DNA of 64,000 bases from Clavulina sp. PMI_390 (Eukaryota; Basidiomycota; Agaricomycetes; Cantharellales; Hydnaceae), in the NCBI GenBank assembly GCA_015039315.1, contig WIDE01000069.1, positions 94,308 to 158,307 of the forward strand. The letters run 5' to 3'. How positions within the stretch are numbered: the first letter of the stretch is position 1; each line of letters starts with the position of its first letter. Below the pieces are notes generated by a model. The model was not told where the DNA came from. It was given only the letters and a program-made list of their open reading frames with translations, and did not search any database. The position numbers and the translations under genes were made by a program. Positions 11,562 through 23,537 of the stretch are shown here, piece by piece.

Positions 11562-12684
11562 TTACTCCTCGCCGGCAGCCTCAGCCTCAGCCTCCTTCGG
11601 AGCCTCAGGCTTATCCTCTGGAAAATCGGGACAAGTCCAAAGTCAGCGTTGGAACACTTGCGGAGTAGCACCTAGGAAACACGTACGAGATTCTTGCATA
11701 TCTGAAGTCCAGAGGGTAAGGTTGTCACGGAGAAGTTGCATGATGAGGGTCGAGTCCTTGTAGCTCTCCTCGGACAGGGTGTCAAGCTCGGCGATAGCAT
11801 CGTCGAATGCCTGCTTGGCGAGGTGGCATGCACGGTCGGGCGAGTTGAGGATCTCGTAGTAGAAGACGGAGAAGTTGAGGGCGAGACCAAGGCGGATGGG
11901 ATGTGTTGGGGGGAGCTCGGTAACAGCAACGTCCGAGGCGGCCTTGTAGGCCTCTAGCGACTTGTCAGCCGACGCCTTCCTCTTGTCGCCAGTGGCAAAC
12001 TCGGCAAGGTAGCGGTGGTAATCGCCCATCCTAATCGAGAGACACAAGAAAATTAATACAATGTCACGCAAGGGCGTTACGGGGCAAACGACCAGGTCGA
12101 TCGTCACAGATCGACAACAGGTCAAAATTTGACCCATGAAACAAAAGAGGACGTACATCTTGTGGTAGAAGACCTTGGACTCGCCAGAGGCCGCCGAGGG
12201 GATGAGGTGCTTGTCAAGAACGTCGAGAATGTCCTCGCAGATCTTGGCGAGCTCGGCCTCGATCTTCTCGCGGTAGCCCTTGATCATGGTGACCTGGGCT
12301 TCGTTGCCCTTGGACTCCTCCTTCTGCTCGATGGAAGAGACAATACGCCACGAAGCACGGCGCGCGCCAATGACGTTCTTGTACGCGACAGACAGCAGGT
12401 TACGCTCCTCGACGGTGAGCTCCTGGTCGGACGATGCGACGCGCTTCATGTTCTCGACCATCTCTGTTGAAATGTCGGATGGAGCGCAGAACGCGTCAAG
12501 GACCGGTGTGCATGACGTGTCAGAAGCCATGGATTGACGCATAAAGAGACGCGGTTATGAGGATTGGGCAATGTTGGGCGGTGCAGCAGCCTAAATGATA
12601 AGCGGATCGACACGAACCTTCGTATCGCTCTGCCTGCTCAGCGAGCTTGGCAAGGTAGACAGAGTCCTCGCGAGTGTCAGACAT
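11562..12684 (-). CDS. 14-3-3 protein
   Basis: Four exons (12684-12618, 12463-12157, 12030-11687, 11617-11562) join in phase to 257 residues, the usual length. It begins [22 protein letters not shown] and continues [36 protein letters not shown], a 14-3-3 signature. Downstream are [36 protein letters not shown] and [22 protein letters not shown], covering the nine-helix fold. Phosphopeptide-binding residues K and R (YKN, ARRAS) and the RY pair in DYHRYLAEF are present. The C-terminal tail is short, acidic and Ala/Glu-rich ([10 protein letters not shown]). 14-3-3 dimers bind phosphoserine motifs on many signalling and metabolic proteins. The short first exon of 67 nt carries the start codon. 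Confidence 0.97.
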
Positions 12685-14316
12685 CTGTGTGCGTTGGCAG
12701 GCGTAATGTCAGCCATCGTTTCCCGATTGAGGTCCAGGGCATTTTGAGCCCAAACTTACTTTGAATTAGGAGTGGGGTAGGGGGGGTAGGGGATAGAGTA
12801 GAATGGATTGGATGGGCTGGGTTGGTTAAGTACGATCTACGACAGCATCCGAGGCGCATAAGTCGACATCGTCATCGCGAACACAGGGCGCCTAAGGGGG
12901 AAACCGTCACTTACGACTTGGGGGTTGATGGAAGAGGGCGATTCCAATCCAACCAGCCCTGCTTAAGTAAGGCAGGGCTCACGTGATCTGGGCGAGCCAA
13001 TGACGGAGGAGGGGAGGGGCTAGGGCCGCCGCCAACCCTTCGCCCTGCTCAGCCCCTCCTCAATTCAGTTGCCCTCCGAAGGGGAAGGGAAGGGACGCAA
13101 TAGTCGTCGTCTCTCTCTCTGGCCGAGCAACCCGCGGCGGCTTTGCACAACTCCAACTCATCACAGCCCAGATAGACGGCGCGCTATGGCAATCGTCGCA
13201 ATTCCGTTCGGTTCTGGTTCATTCGATTTTCGTTGCAGCTTTTTTGGTGTTGTCGTGTGCCGCGGGATCTAAAAAAGGAAATTGTAGGGTAATGGCTGCG
13301 TCGGTCAAGAGAAGAGGGGTTGGGCCCCCACCAAAGCGTTTAAGCGCTCGCTCACAGCGACCGTCGCTGGCTGACTACTGCGTAATTGGACGATCATTAA
13401 TCCACACCCATTCGTTAGTCGGAGTAGTAGAACCCATTTCATTATCTCCCCTCTCGATTCCTCCCTCAATCGATCATCTTTGCTCATCCAATCATCATGA
13501 TCATATCGTTGGGCAAAGGGTACAGAGATTGCTTCTCTCTTTCATATCGCTCATGTACGGAACAGTCTATGCTTCCGTACCCTAGCGCTCCCATGGTCCC
13601 TTTCACCGCCGCTCAAGAGAGAGGGGTCGACGGAAAAAAGCCAAAACGATAGATTGAGCGCCCGACACGCAGAGATAACAAAAAAGCAGGCAGCAATTAG
13701 CAGACACGCGTCAGAGTGACTCATTCCTCCCCGCTCCACACGAACTCAACCCACCCGCTTGGGGTCTCCCTCCCGCTTCAGATCCCCTCAGCTGACTGTT
13801 TCTGGCACATGTACACTTGGCTCCTCCCCTCATTGCCGCCGTCTAATAAGCTCTCGCTACCGTCGATTCGGATAACGAGAACCCGTTAGCAAGCCCTTAG
13901 TCAGATTCAGCGAGTGAATCTGAGCGAGTGATCATGAGGACAATTGGCAAACTGAACTTGTGCTCATGTTCGGTGAAGTCCCCCTATTGATCGGTGCTTT
14001 GCAACACCGCGCGCACAAGGTAGTGTATCATATACAGGGGAAAACGAGATCAAGAAGATGATTGTAATATTATTATACATGGACAGCACGGCTGTCGTCG
14101 AAACGTGCCAGAAGATAGAAAATATTAATGCATGATACAGCAACTCGTGTCGAGCAACCGAATGCGAAACAAAAAAAAAATGCAAGAAAGAGAAAAAAGA
14201 AGCACAGCAGCAGCATCAATAAGAAGTCGGAATACGAGCGCAGTCGAATGCTGTCCGCCTGCCCGGGCAGTGATGAACGCACACACACTGCTATGCCAGC
14301 AAGCAACCCAAGCAAA
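12685..14316. other. Intergenic: 14-3-3 upstream region
   Basis: About 1.6 kb that should contain the 14-3-3 promoter on its left side and the 3' flank of the zinc-knuckle gene on its right. There are G-rich (12770-12800) and pyrimidine-rich tracts (13100-13130, 13440-13480). Only short ORFs without recognisable features were seen. Confidence 0.55.
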
Positions 14317-15440
14317 TCACCATTCGTCATCATGCGGATCCTCAGGACAATCTCTCGCAATCTGCGTCCCCAAGGAAGTAATAAGAATCAGGTCGCAATC
14401 AGTGATCCTCTCTCAAAGCCATTGCCAAAACAGAAAATTTCGACCAAAAAAACTTACATGCCCTTCCTTCCCACACGAATAACATGTTTTAGACCCTCCA
14501 CCCCCACGACCGCCGTAGGACGACGAGGGGACCTCTGGGCAGTCCCTCGATATCTACGCGGGTATAGCAGAGAATTAATAAGCAAGCAGGAACGGGAGGG
14601 ACAGAGGCATGAGGATTGTCGATCAGGAACTGCATTTCAAGGAGAATGAGAACATACATGGCCCTCTTCACCACAATTATAGCACGTCTTTGACCTTGAA
14701 AACAGGCTACTGCCATTAGTAGCAGGTGCTTGAGGGCAATCCTTGGCAATCTATCGTTCGCACCACCAGATAAACGAGTGAGGGGATGTCAATCGTGAGT
14801 GAGCAAGTGTGGTCAATCCCTGGCTCGTTCATGTGGAGCACGTACATGACCTTCCATATTGCAGTTATAACACGTTTTCGTGCGTGCACTTCCGCCGCCG
14901 CCGGCAGCTACCGCCTCAGGGCAATCGCGCGCCATCTAAAGGCCGTAACTCATGATCGTCAGCAACATAGGTCAAAATTCTATGAAGTGGCTCCCAGAGA
15001 GGGGCGCGTTCCACTCACATGGCCCTCTTGCCCACATGAATAACACTTCATGGCACCATAGTGTCCATCATCTACCCTCGCGTCACCTGTGCCCGTACAG
15101 TCCCTCGCAATCTACCCAAGGCCATACAGTCAAGGGACCAGCACGGCAAGGAATGGATCCAATCAGGATAATGTTGGTGATAAGCAGGCGTCAGGGAAGG
15201 ACTGGGAAATGAACTGACATGGCCCTCTTCTCCACACTTGTAGCACGTTTTCGCCTTGCTCTCGAATCCATTCGATTGCCCACCTGACGGTCCCGCCGTC
15301 GGGCAATCTCGCGCCAGCTATGCGGACAGAAACGTCCCAACAGTGAAAGAAAATGAGAAAATTGAGTGCTCTGAATTAGTCTCCTTTATGACTTTCTTTG
15401 GCCATTGAGATGTAAATAGTAAACTAGCTCTGCACTTACA
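14317..15440 (-). repeat. Tandem array of zinc-knuckle exon units
   Basis: Five internal exons of 99, 93, 90, 93 and 96 nt are each bounded by phase-0 introns. Each encodes the second half of one knuckle (x-A/S-R/K-D-C), a Gly/Ser linker, and the first half of the next (C-Y-x-C-x3-G-H). The flanking exon 5 ends at the same His codon and the last exon starts at the same point. This regularity points to duplication of an exon plus intron as a unit. Confidence 0.85.
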
Positions 15441-16525
15441 TGACCAGCGACTCCACAATTATAGCAGGTCTTGCCAGCACCAGCAGTCGTTGACGGGCCA
15501 TCTCCACCAGCGCCAGCTCCCGCAGGCAACGCCGCCTTGCAATCCCGCGCCAAATGGTTGATCCCATTGCATCGATAGCACCGGATGACGGGTGCAGCAT
15601 CGCCTGAAGCATTTTTGGTATTGGTGGCTTTCGACGTGGATGCAGAAGGGCCACCACCGCCAGACCCGGAAGGAGCAGAACGCATGCCACCACGAGTGTG
15701 GAACTCGGCGATACCATCAGAGCCCACTGTCGTGTGATTGACGACAGTATCACAGTGCAAGTTGGACACATGTATGCGAAGAATGTTGGTGAAGAGAGAA
15801 CGTGTGGTTGAAATGCAGTGATTGGTAAGGATGACAAGCGAGCAAGATGTTGTACGAGCAGACGAACCTGTTTGGGCATTAGGGCATGCACGCGACATAT
15901 GGCCGAACTTTCCGCAAGCCTAGAGGTTGAGCATGACGTTTATCGTGGTAGATTTCGCGATGCCGAGCCATAGATGACAGAAATAACCATAATGAGATCG
16001 GTTGTCCCACCAACCGACACATAGGCAAGCACATAGAATCGAGCGTTCAGTACATGAAGAGAACCTAAGAGCGATCCAAGTGATACAGCGGGACGTACAA
16101 AGCATCGAACGCCCCCATTCGGCGCTGCATTGCGAGCCGCCACTCGGATTGATGGACCTGGGCGCAAAGTAAATGCAAGGTTCTTAGACTTCCTCCAACA
16201 ACAAACTAATGCCGAGCAAGTGACCACTCACAGTCCGATTGGAGATGGCCAACTCCCCCGCAGCTATAGCACTGGCGAGTAGCAGCCGTCTTTGGCTCGG
16301 GACAGTCAGCACTCTCATGCCCAGCCTATCGTAGTGAATGGCGAATCGAGACGAATATCATCAGTATGAGTCCAAGCCAAGCGCTGAGCGGCCACATTCC
16401 GGGGTTGAGGGAAGGCATACCTTTCGACAATTGTAGCATAGTTTCGTCGGTGACGTGCAGTTCTCTGCAACATGGCCGAGATTTCCACACTTGAAACATC
16501 CTTTTCTCGAGAGAGGCATCGACAT
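14317..16525 (-). CDS. CCHC zinc-knuckle protein, Gis2/Byr3/CNBP type, 11 knuckles
   Basis: Eleven exons keep phase over 370 residues: 16525-16421, 16325-16232, 16157-16099, 15919-15868, 15726-15440, 15317-15219, 15111-15019, 14935-14846, 14750-14658, 14553-14458, 14361-14317. I count eleven C-X2-C-X4-H-X4-C knuckles: CFKCGNLGHVAENC, CYNCRKAGHESADC, CYSCGGVGHLQSDC, CFACGKFGHMSRAC, CYRCNGINHLARDC, CYNCGVAGHLARDC, CYKCGEEGHIARDC, CYSCGQEGHMARDC, CYNCNMEGHIAKDC, CYNCGEEGHISRDC and CYSCGKEGHIARDC. CNBP-family proteins usually carry about seven. They bind single-stranded G-rich DNA and mRNA and influence translation and stress granules. Linkers are Gly/Ser-rich, with an extended one (about 60 residues) between knuckles 4 and 5. 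The last six introns all split a knuckle directly after its His codon in phase 0. Start ATG at 16525 places knuckle 1 at residue 10, as in yeast Gis2. The exon 5 acceptor at 15727 is the least certain junction. Confidence 0.9.
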
Positions 16526-17294
16526 TGTGTTATTGTTTATAGCGCAGGTTTATAATTGGCAAAGCTCTATGTTCTCGATTCAGATGCTCTTGTTTAGGAC
16601 GTGCGGGGTAGAATTCACTGACGTCAAGACTTTCTGTCTGGAAGTGTCGGGATGTTCGAGTTGAGTTCAGCGCTTGGACTCAATTGAATACCTTCCATTC
16701 TCGGACGTGAGATGCAATGTCGGCAAAAGGGACATTCTCTCCTCTCTTGATCAGAACTGCTAGTGCTGTAACATGCCATAAGATTAATGAGCATTCGCTC
16801 GCCTGCTCTCAGATTTTCAGCCTTCAGAGTGCATAAGTGGACAATGAGTGTCATCGTCGTCGCCGTTGACAATGGCCCAATCAATGACAGCGACGACGTA
16901 TCTGCGATATGCATGTATATCATAAGAATATCACATTGTGTTACCACGGCCCTGATCTACGACAATCTAATCTCATCGCGCCATTTGCCCATGAGCATGA
17001 TAGTGATACATTGACTTGCAACAGGGGAACGGAGGCGAAAAGATTCACCATACAATTAGGAAATCCGGAATTGCGGCCTGATGGCGTCCGCATCCGAGTG
17101 GCTTTCGTCTTGCCACCACCACCAGCACCAACGTGCGGGACTCTCCCACCTTTAGAGATAAAAAGTATTCTTCTCTCTCAAGCTGGTCTGAGAGCCATCA
17201 GGCACACCCGCTATCTTGATCATCCTTGCCAGCACACACAGACCCACAACTTGTTCGCCAATATTCTCGCCAGTAACGAACGCAACGGGCCCAC
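16526..17294. promoter_or_regulatory. Divergent promoter region between the zinc-knuckle and RGS genes
   Basis: A 769-bp interval separates two head-to-head start codons, so both promoters must lie in it. No clear TATA box was identified. Short ORFs here show no family features. Confidence 0.5.
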
Positions 17295-20200
17295 ATGCTG
17301 GGCCTCTCGCGCACAGAGGCTCTCGAATGCCTCCAAGAGTCTTTAAGCCTGGAAGATGTCCTAGAGGGTAATAGCACCGCCCCAGTCAGCCTCGATGACC
17401 TTTACCTCTACCTCAAGAACGTCGTGAGTATCCTTGCTTCATCCCCGCATGGCATCGCAACTTGGCATGCGTCGGTGCTTCATACTGACCTCTTTCATGC
17501 CCTCAATATCTCCTTGCGATATGCGAATAGGAGTACTCCCTCGAGAACCTGCAATTCCTACTCTGGCATCGGAGCTACCGTGCACGATTCTACAAGCTCC
17601 CGCGCCACATTCGAGCACTCAGTCCCAGTCCCATTCCTCTCAATGCTTACACAGGGAGAACAAAGGCAGAAGAGCACGATGATGATCTTTCGACCGTATG
17701 CGATGATGATGATGAGGACGAGGACGACGTAGAGCCCTGTCTACAACCCTTTCGCGCCGAAGTAGATCGGGTCATCCAAACGTTCTTCCTGCCCAAATCC
17801 AATAAGGAGCTCAGTTTCGACCAGCGGGTGCGCAATAGTACCCTGGACAACGCGGCCTGGAGCACACATCCCGACGTGGTGCGTTAGCCTTTTGCTCCGA
17901 TGAATACAGACTGCGGCCTCAATGCTGAACCTCTGAATTTCTTCTTGTCGCCATTGACTAGTTTGCCCAAGCTTGTCATGAAGTCTATGTACTCATCGAG
18001 CGCTCCAGCTTTCGCAACTTTCTCACCGCCCAGTCCATGAACATGTCCCTTCAAAGGCAGATCCTTGGTAAGTCGGCGGGCTCCATCTCAGCACCTCTTT
18101 GCTCTTTTCCTTCCCTTCTCCCCTCTTTCATATTTTTCTTCTTCTGTTACGTTCGTCTTTATTCTTCACCCCCCGCGCCCGGTCGGCCAGACGGGCCCCC
18201 ATCACCATCTCCGATCACCTGCACCTCGCCCGCGTCCTTCTGCATCGTCAACACACCCTCTTGCCGATTCTCGCATATGCGGAATGTGACTCTTGTTGTT
18301 CGTCCGTCCCCTTGAATTGCCTCGATTCAGTCCCGGCATCAATCTCACCGACCATCAAGCCGCCATCATCCGAATCCCCCCGCCAAACAAAAGTCATTTG
18401 CCCTGTGCAATTCACTTCGTTGCATCTCGTTTCTATTGGTGATACACCCCAGTCACTTGGGTTTGTTGGGAGGGAGGGTGTATCGAGCTCGGACCTCGTT
18501 ATGGTACTTCGGTCGTCTCCTTTACTGCTTCCGGGAACAAGGCAGCAGCTTGCGCCCGCCCTCGAACCAACATACACACTTACCCCCATATACCAGCATC
18601 GACGCCGCTTACGCTACTGTGTGCATCAAACCTACCGAACTCGGGTGCAAAGTCTTTGCCAAGCCTGCTCATCTCATCCCACTGCGCTACAACAACACAC
18701 CCTACGGATCATTTGCCCCAGCTGCTTCCTTTGTTCTGACCCTTTCAGAGCTTCCACCCCTTGCGCCCATCTCATATTCACGCGCGATCGCATGGTGTGC
18801 CATCTTTTGAAATCTTGTCAACACCATGGCATCACGGCGGCCGTTCATTACTCCGTCTATTTTTCCAGTTCATTGAATATTACCTCCTTGCATTTTTCCT
18901 TCTGATGGCGAACGTGCCATACACGTTTTCTGCCCGATTTGATATGACTGCATGTTTCACACCCCGCCTTTTTCCTGCTTGTTCCGATTGGTTCAGTAAG
19001 ACTTACCGCCGGTTGATTGCCTCCGTCTGTATAGGGTACATTTTCGGAGTGGTTATGCTCGCTGGGTCAATAGCGACCACTCTTTCGCTTACATTCCTAC
19101 TATCACGCAACCTATCATGCATTCAGCAACGCATGTGGAAGCTCACTGGCGTGCCGCTAGCATCTATGGGAGCCATGTCTATGTTTTCTTCTTATCAGGG
19201 GTACGTCCATCCACCTACACACGCCGACCATTCGGTGCTTGGTGCGGGCTGGTGCTAATGAATCCGCTATCCCGAAACTCTAGCTTGTGCTGTATTCAAG
19301 TGTTCCAACGACGCTCCCCAATAAAGGAGTGGGAGCGCGATCTTGACAATGCTGGGCTTCCGATGGCTGGCGAATTCCCTATCCCCATACCTCAGTCAAT
19401 ACAACCGCCACCTTCATCCTTATCCCACATGCTGCCTCCCGGTCTCGCTTGTGATGTTCAAAACATGACCGCATCCGCCCCACCCGTATCTAACGTGCTC
19501 TTACAACCTCCGCCTCCTTCGCATCCACCTCTATCCTCGCATTCTTCGTCTCGTACCACTATCGCTACGCCCGCATCCCCAAACTCTGCCCTAACAAGGA
19601 CAACTCACCCTCATCCACAACTTGCACCGCGGTTTAACCCCTCCGCGTGCGTAGGTGATGACACTGAGGGAGACCGGCAATTAGCATCCCTTAAAGCCAA
19701 GGTGATTCCAGGCTGGGCAGAGGAAATGGCCAATCAATTCGATGAGGACCATCAGGAGAAGAAAGTGGATGTCGAGCTTGTCCCTTCGGCTCCTCTATTG
19801 CTCCATACCTGTATCTCGCCAACCAAGTCTGCCGCAGACGCAACCTCTGGGGCGGATGGGCACGTGGACATTGAGAAGCAGGAGCAAACGTTGGAACGCC
19901 GCCCCTCTGTGGTCATCAAGAATGGCAAGCGGCTTTCATTACAGCAATTTGCTGCGCTTGAGATCATGGAGGAGTGGCGAACCTCTCGCCCCATCACCCC
20001 CAGTGGTATTGTCATACCACCTCATCCTCAAGACCATACGGATCCCGAGTCCTCTCCCGCCAACTCATCTGATACCCCGCTTGCGGCCTCCCCGAAAACG
20101 TCATTATCCTCGTGGCGGCCACCAAAGAGCTGGCGCCGCATCCCGATACGCAGGACGACGGACTGCCCTTCTTGCTCTGCTTATTTGATGACGCAGAAGA

Positions 20201-20615
20201 TGAAGGCAAAGGCGAGCGACCTCATCGATACTATCAACGGGACTGACGCAGCAAAATCCTCCAAGGCGGCCGAGTCTACTCGTAGCCGTGGAACTTTGCG
20301 CAGTATTTTCAGCCTCCCGCAGCGCTGGCCCAAGACATGGTCAATCGACGACATCTTCCCCAGCAAGACACGAAGGATCCGTGAGCCCCGAATAATCGTG
20401 AGTATTCTTTCTGATTAGAGTTTGATTTTACTTCACCTGTCCCATACGCTGAAACCCTCTTCTCCTGTCATCTAAAGGCCTCACAATGGCGCGGCTTGAT
20501 GTTCTGCTCGCTTGTGGGCATTGTCACCGCTTTGGTCTTTGCTTTGATTGTGCTTCCCATCCCGCCCCGCACCTCACATCAACACGTCCAGAACAATCCT
20601 TTCCATTCCAGTTAA
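17295..20615 (+). CDS. RGS-domain protein with C-terminal transmembrane helix (Rax1-like?)
   Basis: Exons 1-3 (17295-17423, 17531-17878, 17962-18067) are clear. They encode an RGS-type helical domain: LSLEDVLEG, SLDDLYLYLKNVEYSLENLQFLLW, then after an acidic insert RVIQTFFLPKSNKELSF, VRNSTLDNAAWSTHPDVFAQACHEVYVLIERSSFRNFL. The last exon, about 20479-20615, encodes a strong membrane helix (LVGIVTALVFALIVLPIPP) and a short tail ending NNPFHSS. A long coding part (about 19270-20400) is Pro/Ser-rich and probably cytosolic. The region 18070-19270 contains several pieces that could be exons, including hydrophobic ones, but I could not choose one consistent model. RGS plus membrane segments recalls fungal Rax1, a polarity landmark, or a membrane RGS acting on G-alpha. 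The acidic insert EHDDDLSTVCDDDDEDEDD inside the RGS region is unusual. Confidence 0.65.
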
Positions 20616-21193
20616 GCAGTGACAATAATTGCCACTGCTTAGCAGCTCCAGCTCCCCACTCGTTAACTTTTCGTTAATCTCCCTCTCATTAATCCTAATT
20701 TTATTCATCTCAATATCTTGCTACCCAGATTCCCTCGTTCTCTATATCTGTATCTTCTTTCGTTCGCTATACGCCTTTTGCTGCTTTTTGTGGTTGTTTC
20801 GCTTCGTCAATGACGGGCGTCGGTATCTTGACATTTTTCCTGCACCATACGCGTGTCTTGGGCTCTTCTCCCCCCGCTTTCTCGCCTCCCTCATATCACC
20901 ATCCCCCGTACCGTACTCTTAGTATTCCTCATTAACTGCCATGGGGAGACCTCGTCTGTTGCAGTAGACCATATTGCAAGTTTCTCGTGTCATACATCAT
21001 ATAATTCTTGCTGTATGTAACACAATATATCCTCCTGGACCATCAACCATTGCATCATTGCCACTGTTAGTCGTGCATACACATGCCCAGCCATCTTGGG
21101 TTCCAGTAGCGAAGTTGGCGGGTCACGTGCTGGCTAGCCTGCAGCCATTGTGGCGCAGAGCTGGGCACCCAACCGCATCACTGCTTGTAAAGA
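20616..21193. other. Intergenic between RGS and MYND genes
   Basis: 578 bp, pyrimidine-rich near 20640-20920 (3' UTR of the RGS gene and MYND promoter). No supported ORF. Confidence 0.55.
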
Positions 21194-23185
21194 ATGGCGC
21201 TATCTACTTCAGCCGCTATAGAAGCACGCTACACGCACTTGAATGATCGAATCACCCCTATCTTGTCCTCACTCGATCTAAAGCACCTCGGGTCTCCCAA
21301 GATCTCTACCTTAACGATTTGGGACTCTTTGAATGCCTTCGATGTTCTCACAAGCGGAGATTTTGATCTTGAGCAACATCAGCGCGTCTTGAAAGCATTA
21401 ATTGACAAAAAACTCCTCCACATCATATCAGGTGAGGTGGAAGCGAACGAATGGCACTGCACCTGGAAAGACATACGGCACGGCACAAATGAGAAAGGGG
21501 TGAGCCTACACGTTCATCTATGGCCTCGGAGATAATTAGACTGAAGATGATTGCCTATGATGAATCGAAACCATGTGGCAGGGCCGCCTCTGTCTTCGTT
21601 TCATCGATATTGCTGGGCGATTAGTTGACGCTCTCGCATTGAAGATGACCAGGACCACAGTGCTTCCAAGTTTATCGCTGGATCAAAGATCCGAACTTCT
21701 TCTCGCTTTACATGGCCTTATCAATACAATGTTCGACCAGCATACTACCCTCCTCGTAAGCTCGTCACAGTCTGCAGGATCTTTGAGCACAGAGATGCGG
21801 CGCAGTATGTTAGTGGTGTACACCCAATTTGTGTTCTGCGCGGATGCAGTTGGCCAATGCTTTCACGTCATCCTTCAAGATGATACTGAACAAGTCATCA
21901 AGAAGAAACTGAAAGGGTGCGTTTTTGCATCAGCCATAGACAATTGTCAACGCTAACTCTGAGCATATTCTGGCCCTCGAAACGAACCTGTAGGCCTCTG
22001 AGCGACTTCTTGATCATCGCTATTCAATTCCTTGGTCGTTTGTGGAAATCCCTGAGCAAACTTCCTCGCCCTCCTGAACAGGATGTCGATCGTGAGTGGC
22101 GAATTGGTCGGAGCATTTCCCGCTATCTTAAATACGCAACCGCCACAAAGCAGCCCGAGGATTCGATCACATCCTCGATCAGATTCCAAGCGCTGACCAT
22201 GGTTACTTCTGATGACTTTATCAAGTCCTATTTCTTCAGCGCCGGGACCCAAACCCAACCGATTGATGCTTTTCCCGATATGTCATTCTTTCCCATCTTG
22301 GCCTCATTGTATCGCTACGGCTTGGGGCTCGAAATTGTTCTCGCTATTCGACGATATGGCCCAACCGTCTATGCGCCGTATGCCAAGCACACGCTGTTCC
22401 ATATCTTAGAGTCAACCCCTGACGACAGTCTCTCGGTTGATGAATTGAAGAGTAAACGAGGTGGCGATATTATTAATATCATGCACCCATCCCTGATTGG
22501 ATCGGCAATGTGGTATTGGAAACAGTTCTTTGGGAAAAGTGCAATGGCCCAAGTGCGGGACCCACACCGTCTGCGTCGGGCGGAGGTCGCAGTGCAAGAT
22601 ATTATCGTACAAACGTTGGTGAGGACAAGCTTATGGGCGGCCAACGATCTTACAAAGGAGTATTGTACAGTCATATTCATCCCTAATCCCGATCCTCTCT
22701 CAAGTCTGATAAAACATTTCCGTTCGCTCTTGTTAGTTGAAGCTTGCGAAGATATTGTCTCGGGGATTATCGAAGCTTTATCTGGCCCTGAGAACTTCAA
22801 ATGGGGAAAACTATTTGATATCCGCTTTAGGGACGAAGTTCGGTATGCTTGGATGCGTAAGAAAAGTCGACCAATCGCATGGGCGTCCTGGAAGAGGATT
22901 TACGAATCTCTTCCCGTACATCTGCCTCTCTTCAATTGTGGCGCGCCCAGTTGTCAAAAGACCTTGGAAAACCCACGTATATGCTCACGATGTGAGTGGG
23001 AGTGTTATTGCTCCACAGATTGTCAAAAACTGTATGGAGTTTGCTATGTCCCTCTCAGTCATATCTCTGACTTGCTATTCCTCAGGCATTGGAAGAGTCA
23101 TAAAAAGGATTGCAAGACCATAGCGGAGATACGGAAATTCGAGCAGGAGAGTCGTCCCAGACTAACAGCTAGTGGATTAGAGTAG
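21194..23185 (+). CDS. MYND-type zinc-finger protein
   Basis: Four exons can be joined in phase, with introns near 21500-21580, 21916-21992 and 23032-23085. The bulk is a helical region without a recognised enzyme domain. The MYND finger sits at the extreme C-terminus: NCGAPSCQK, then CSRCEWECYCSTDCQKLHW and KSHKKDC, giving the C-x2-C / C-x3-C / H-x3-C arrangement. The final intron interrupts the finger between CQKL and HWKSH. MYND fingers bind proline-rich peptides; fungal genomes of this kind carry many MYND proteins of unknown role, often in expanded families. The start at 21194 gives MALSTSAAIEARY. I do not recognise a SET domain. Confidence 0.85.
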
Positions 23186-23537
23186 CATACCTTCGTTTCT
23201 AACGCAATACACTAGCGAAAGCTGCATTGTCATAATTTGGGCTAGCCTCAGGGGAAGAAGGCTAGATTACGAGGACGTATGACGAGCCGATGAAGTTTAG
23301 GCTTCAGATGCAAGTAATCCTTCGTGGAGCGACCTTAGGAACGTCATTGATGGTAAATGCTAGTTTTGAGACTAGTTGCCTGAGGACTCAACGTGCCTAA
23401 TCAGAGTCCTGCACATAACCTCCGAAATCTTTCAAAGAGTTGGTAGCAGATGTATTCCCATGAATTGCCGTAAGTTATCGTAGATATAAATATGTGTGAG
23501 TAGGGTAAGAATAGCGGACAAGAGAGCTTGAGAACTT
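23186..23537. other. Convergent intergenic spacer
   Basis: 352 bp between two tail-to-tail genes; nothing coding. It should hold both 3' UTRs and polyadenylation signals. Confidence 0.5.

Noticed and set aside
14317..15440. CRISPR-like or satellite array suggested by regular repeats
   Set aside because: The repeat units are coding exons of zinc knuckles with proper splice sites, and the intron sequences are not identical.
14317..16525. Retrotransposon gag protein, which also carries CCHC knuckles
   Set aside because: Eleven knuckles with ordered introns, no capsid, protease or reverse transcriptase reading nearby, and no long terminal repeats; this fits CNBP/Gis2.
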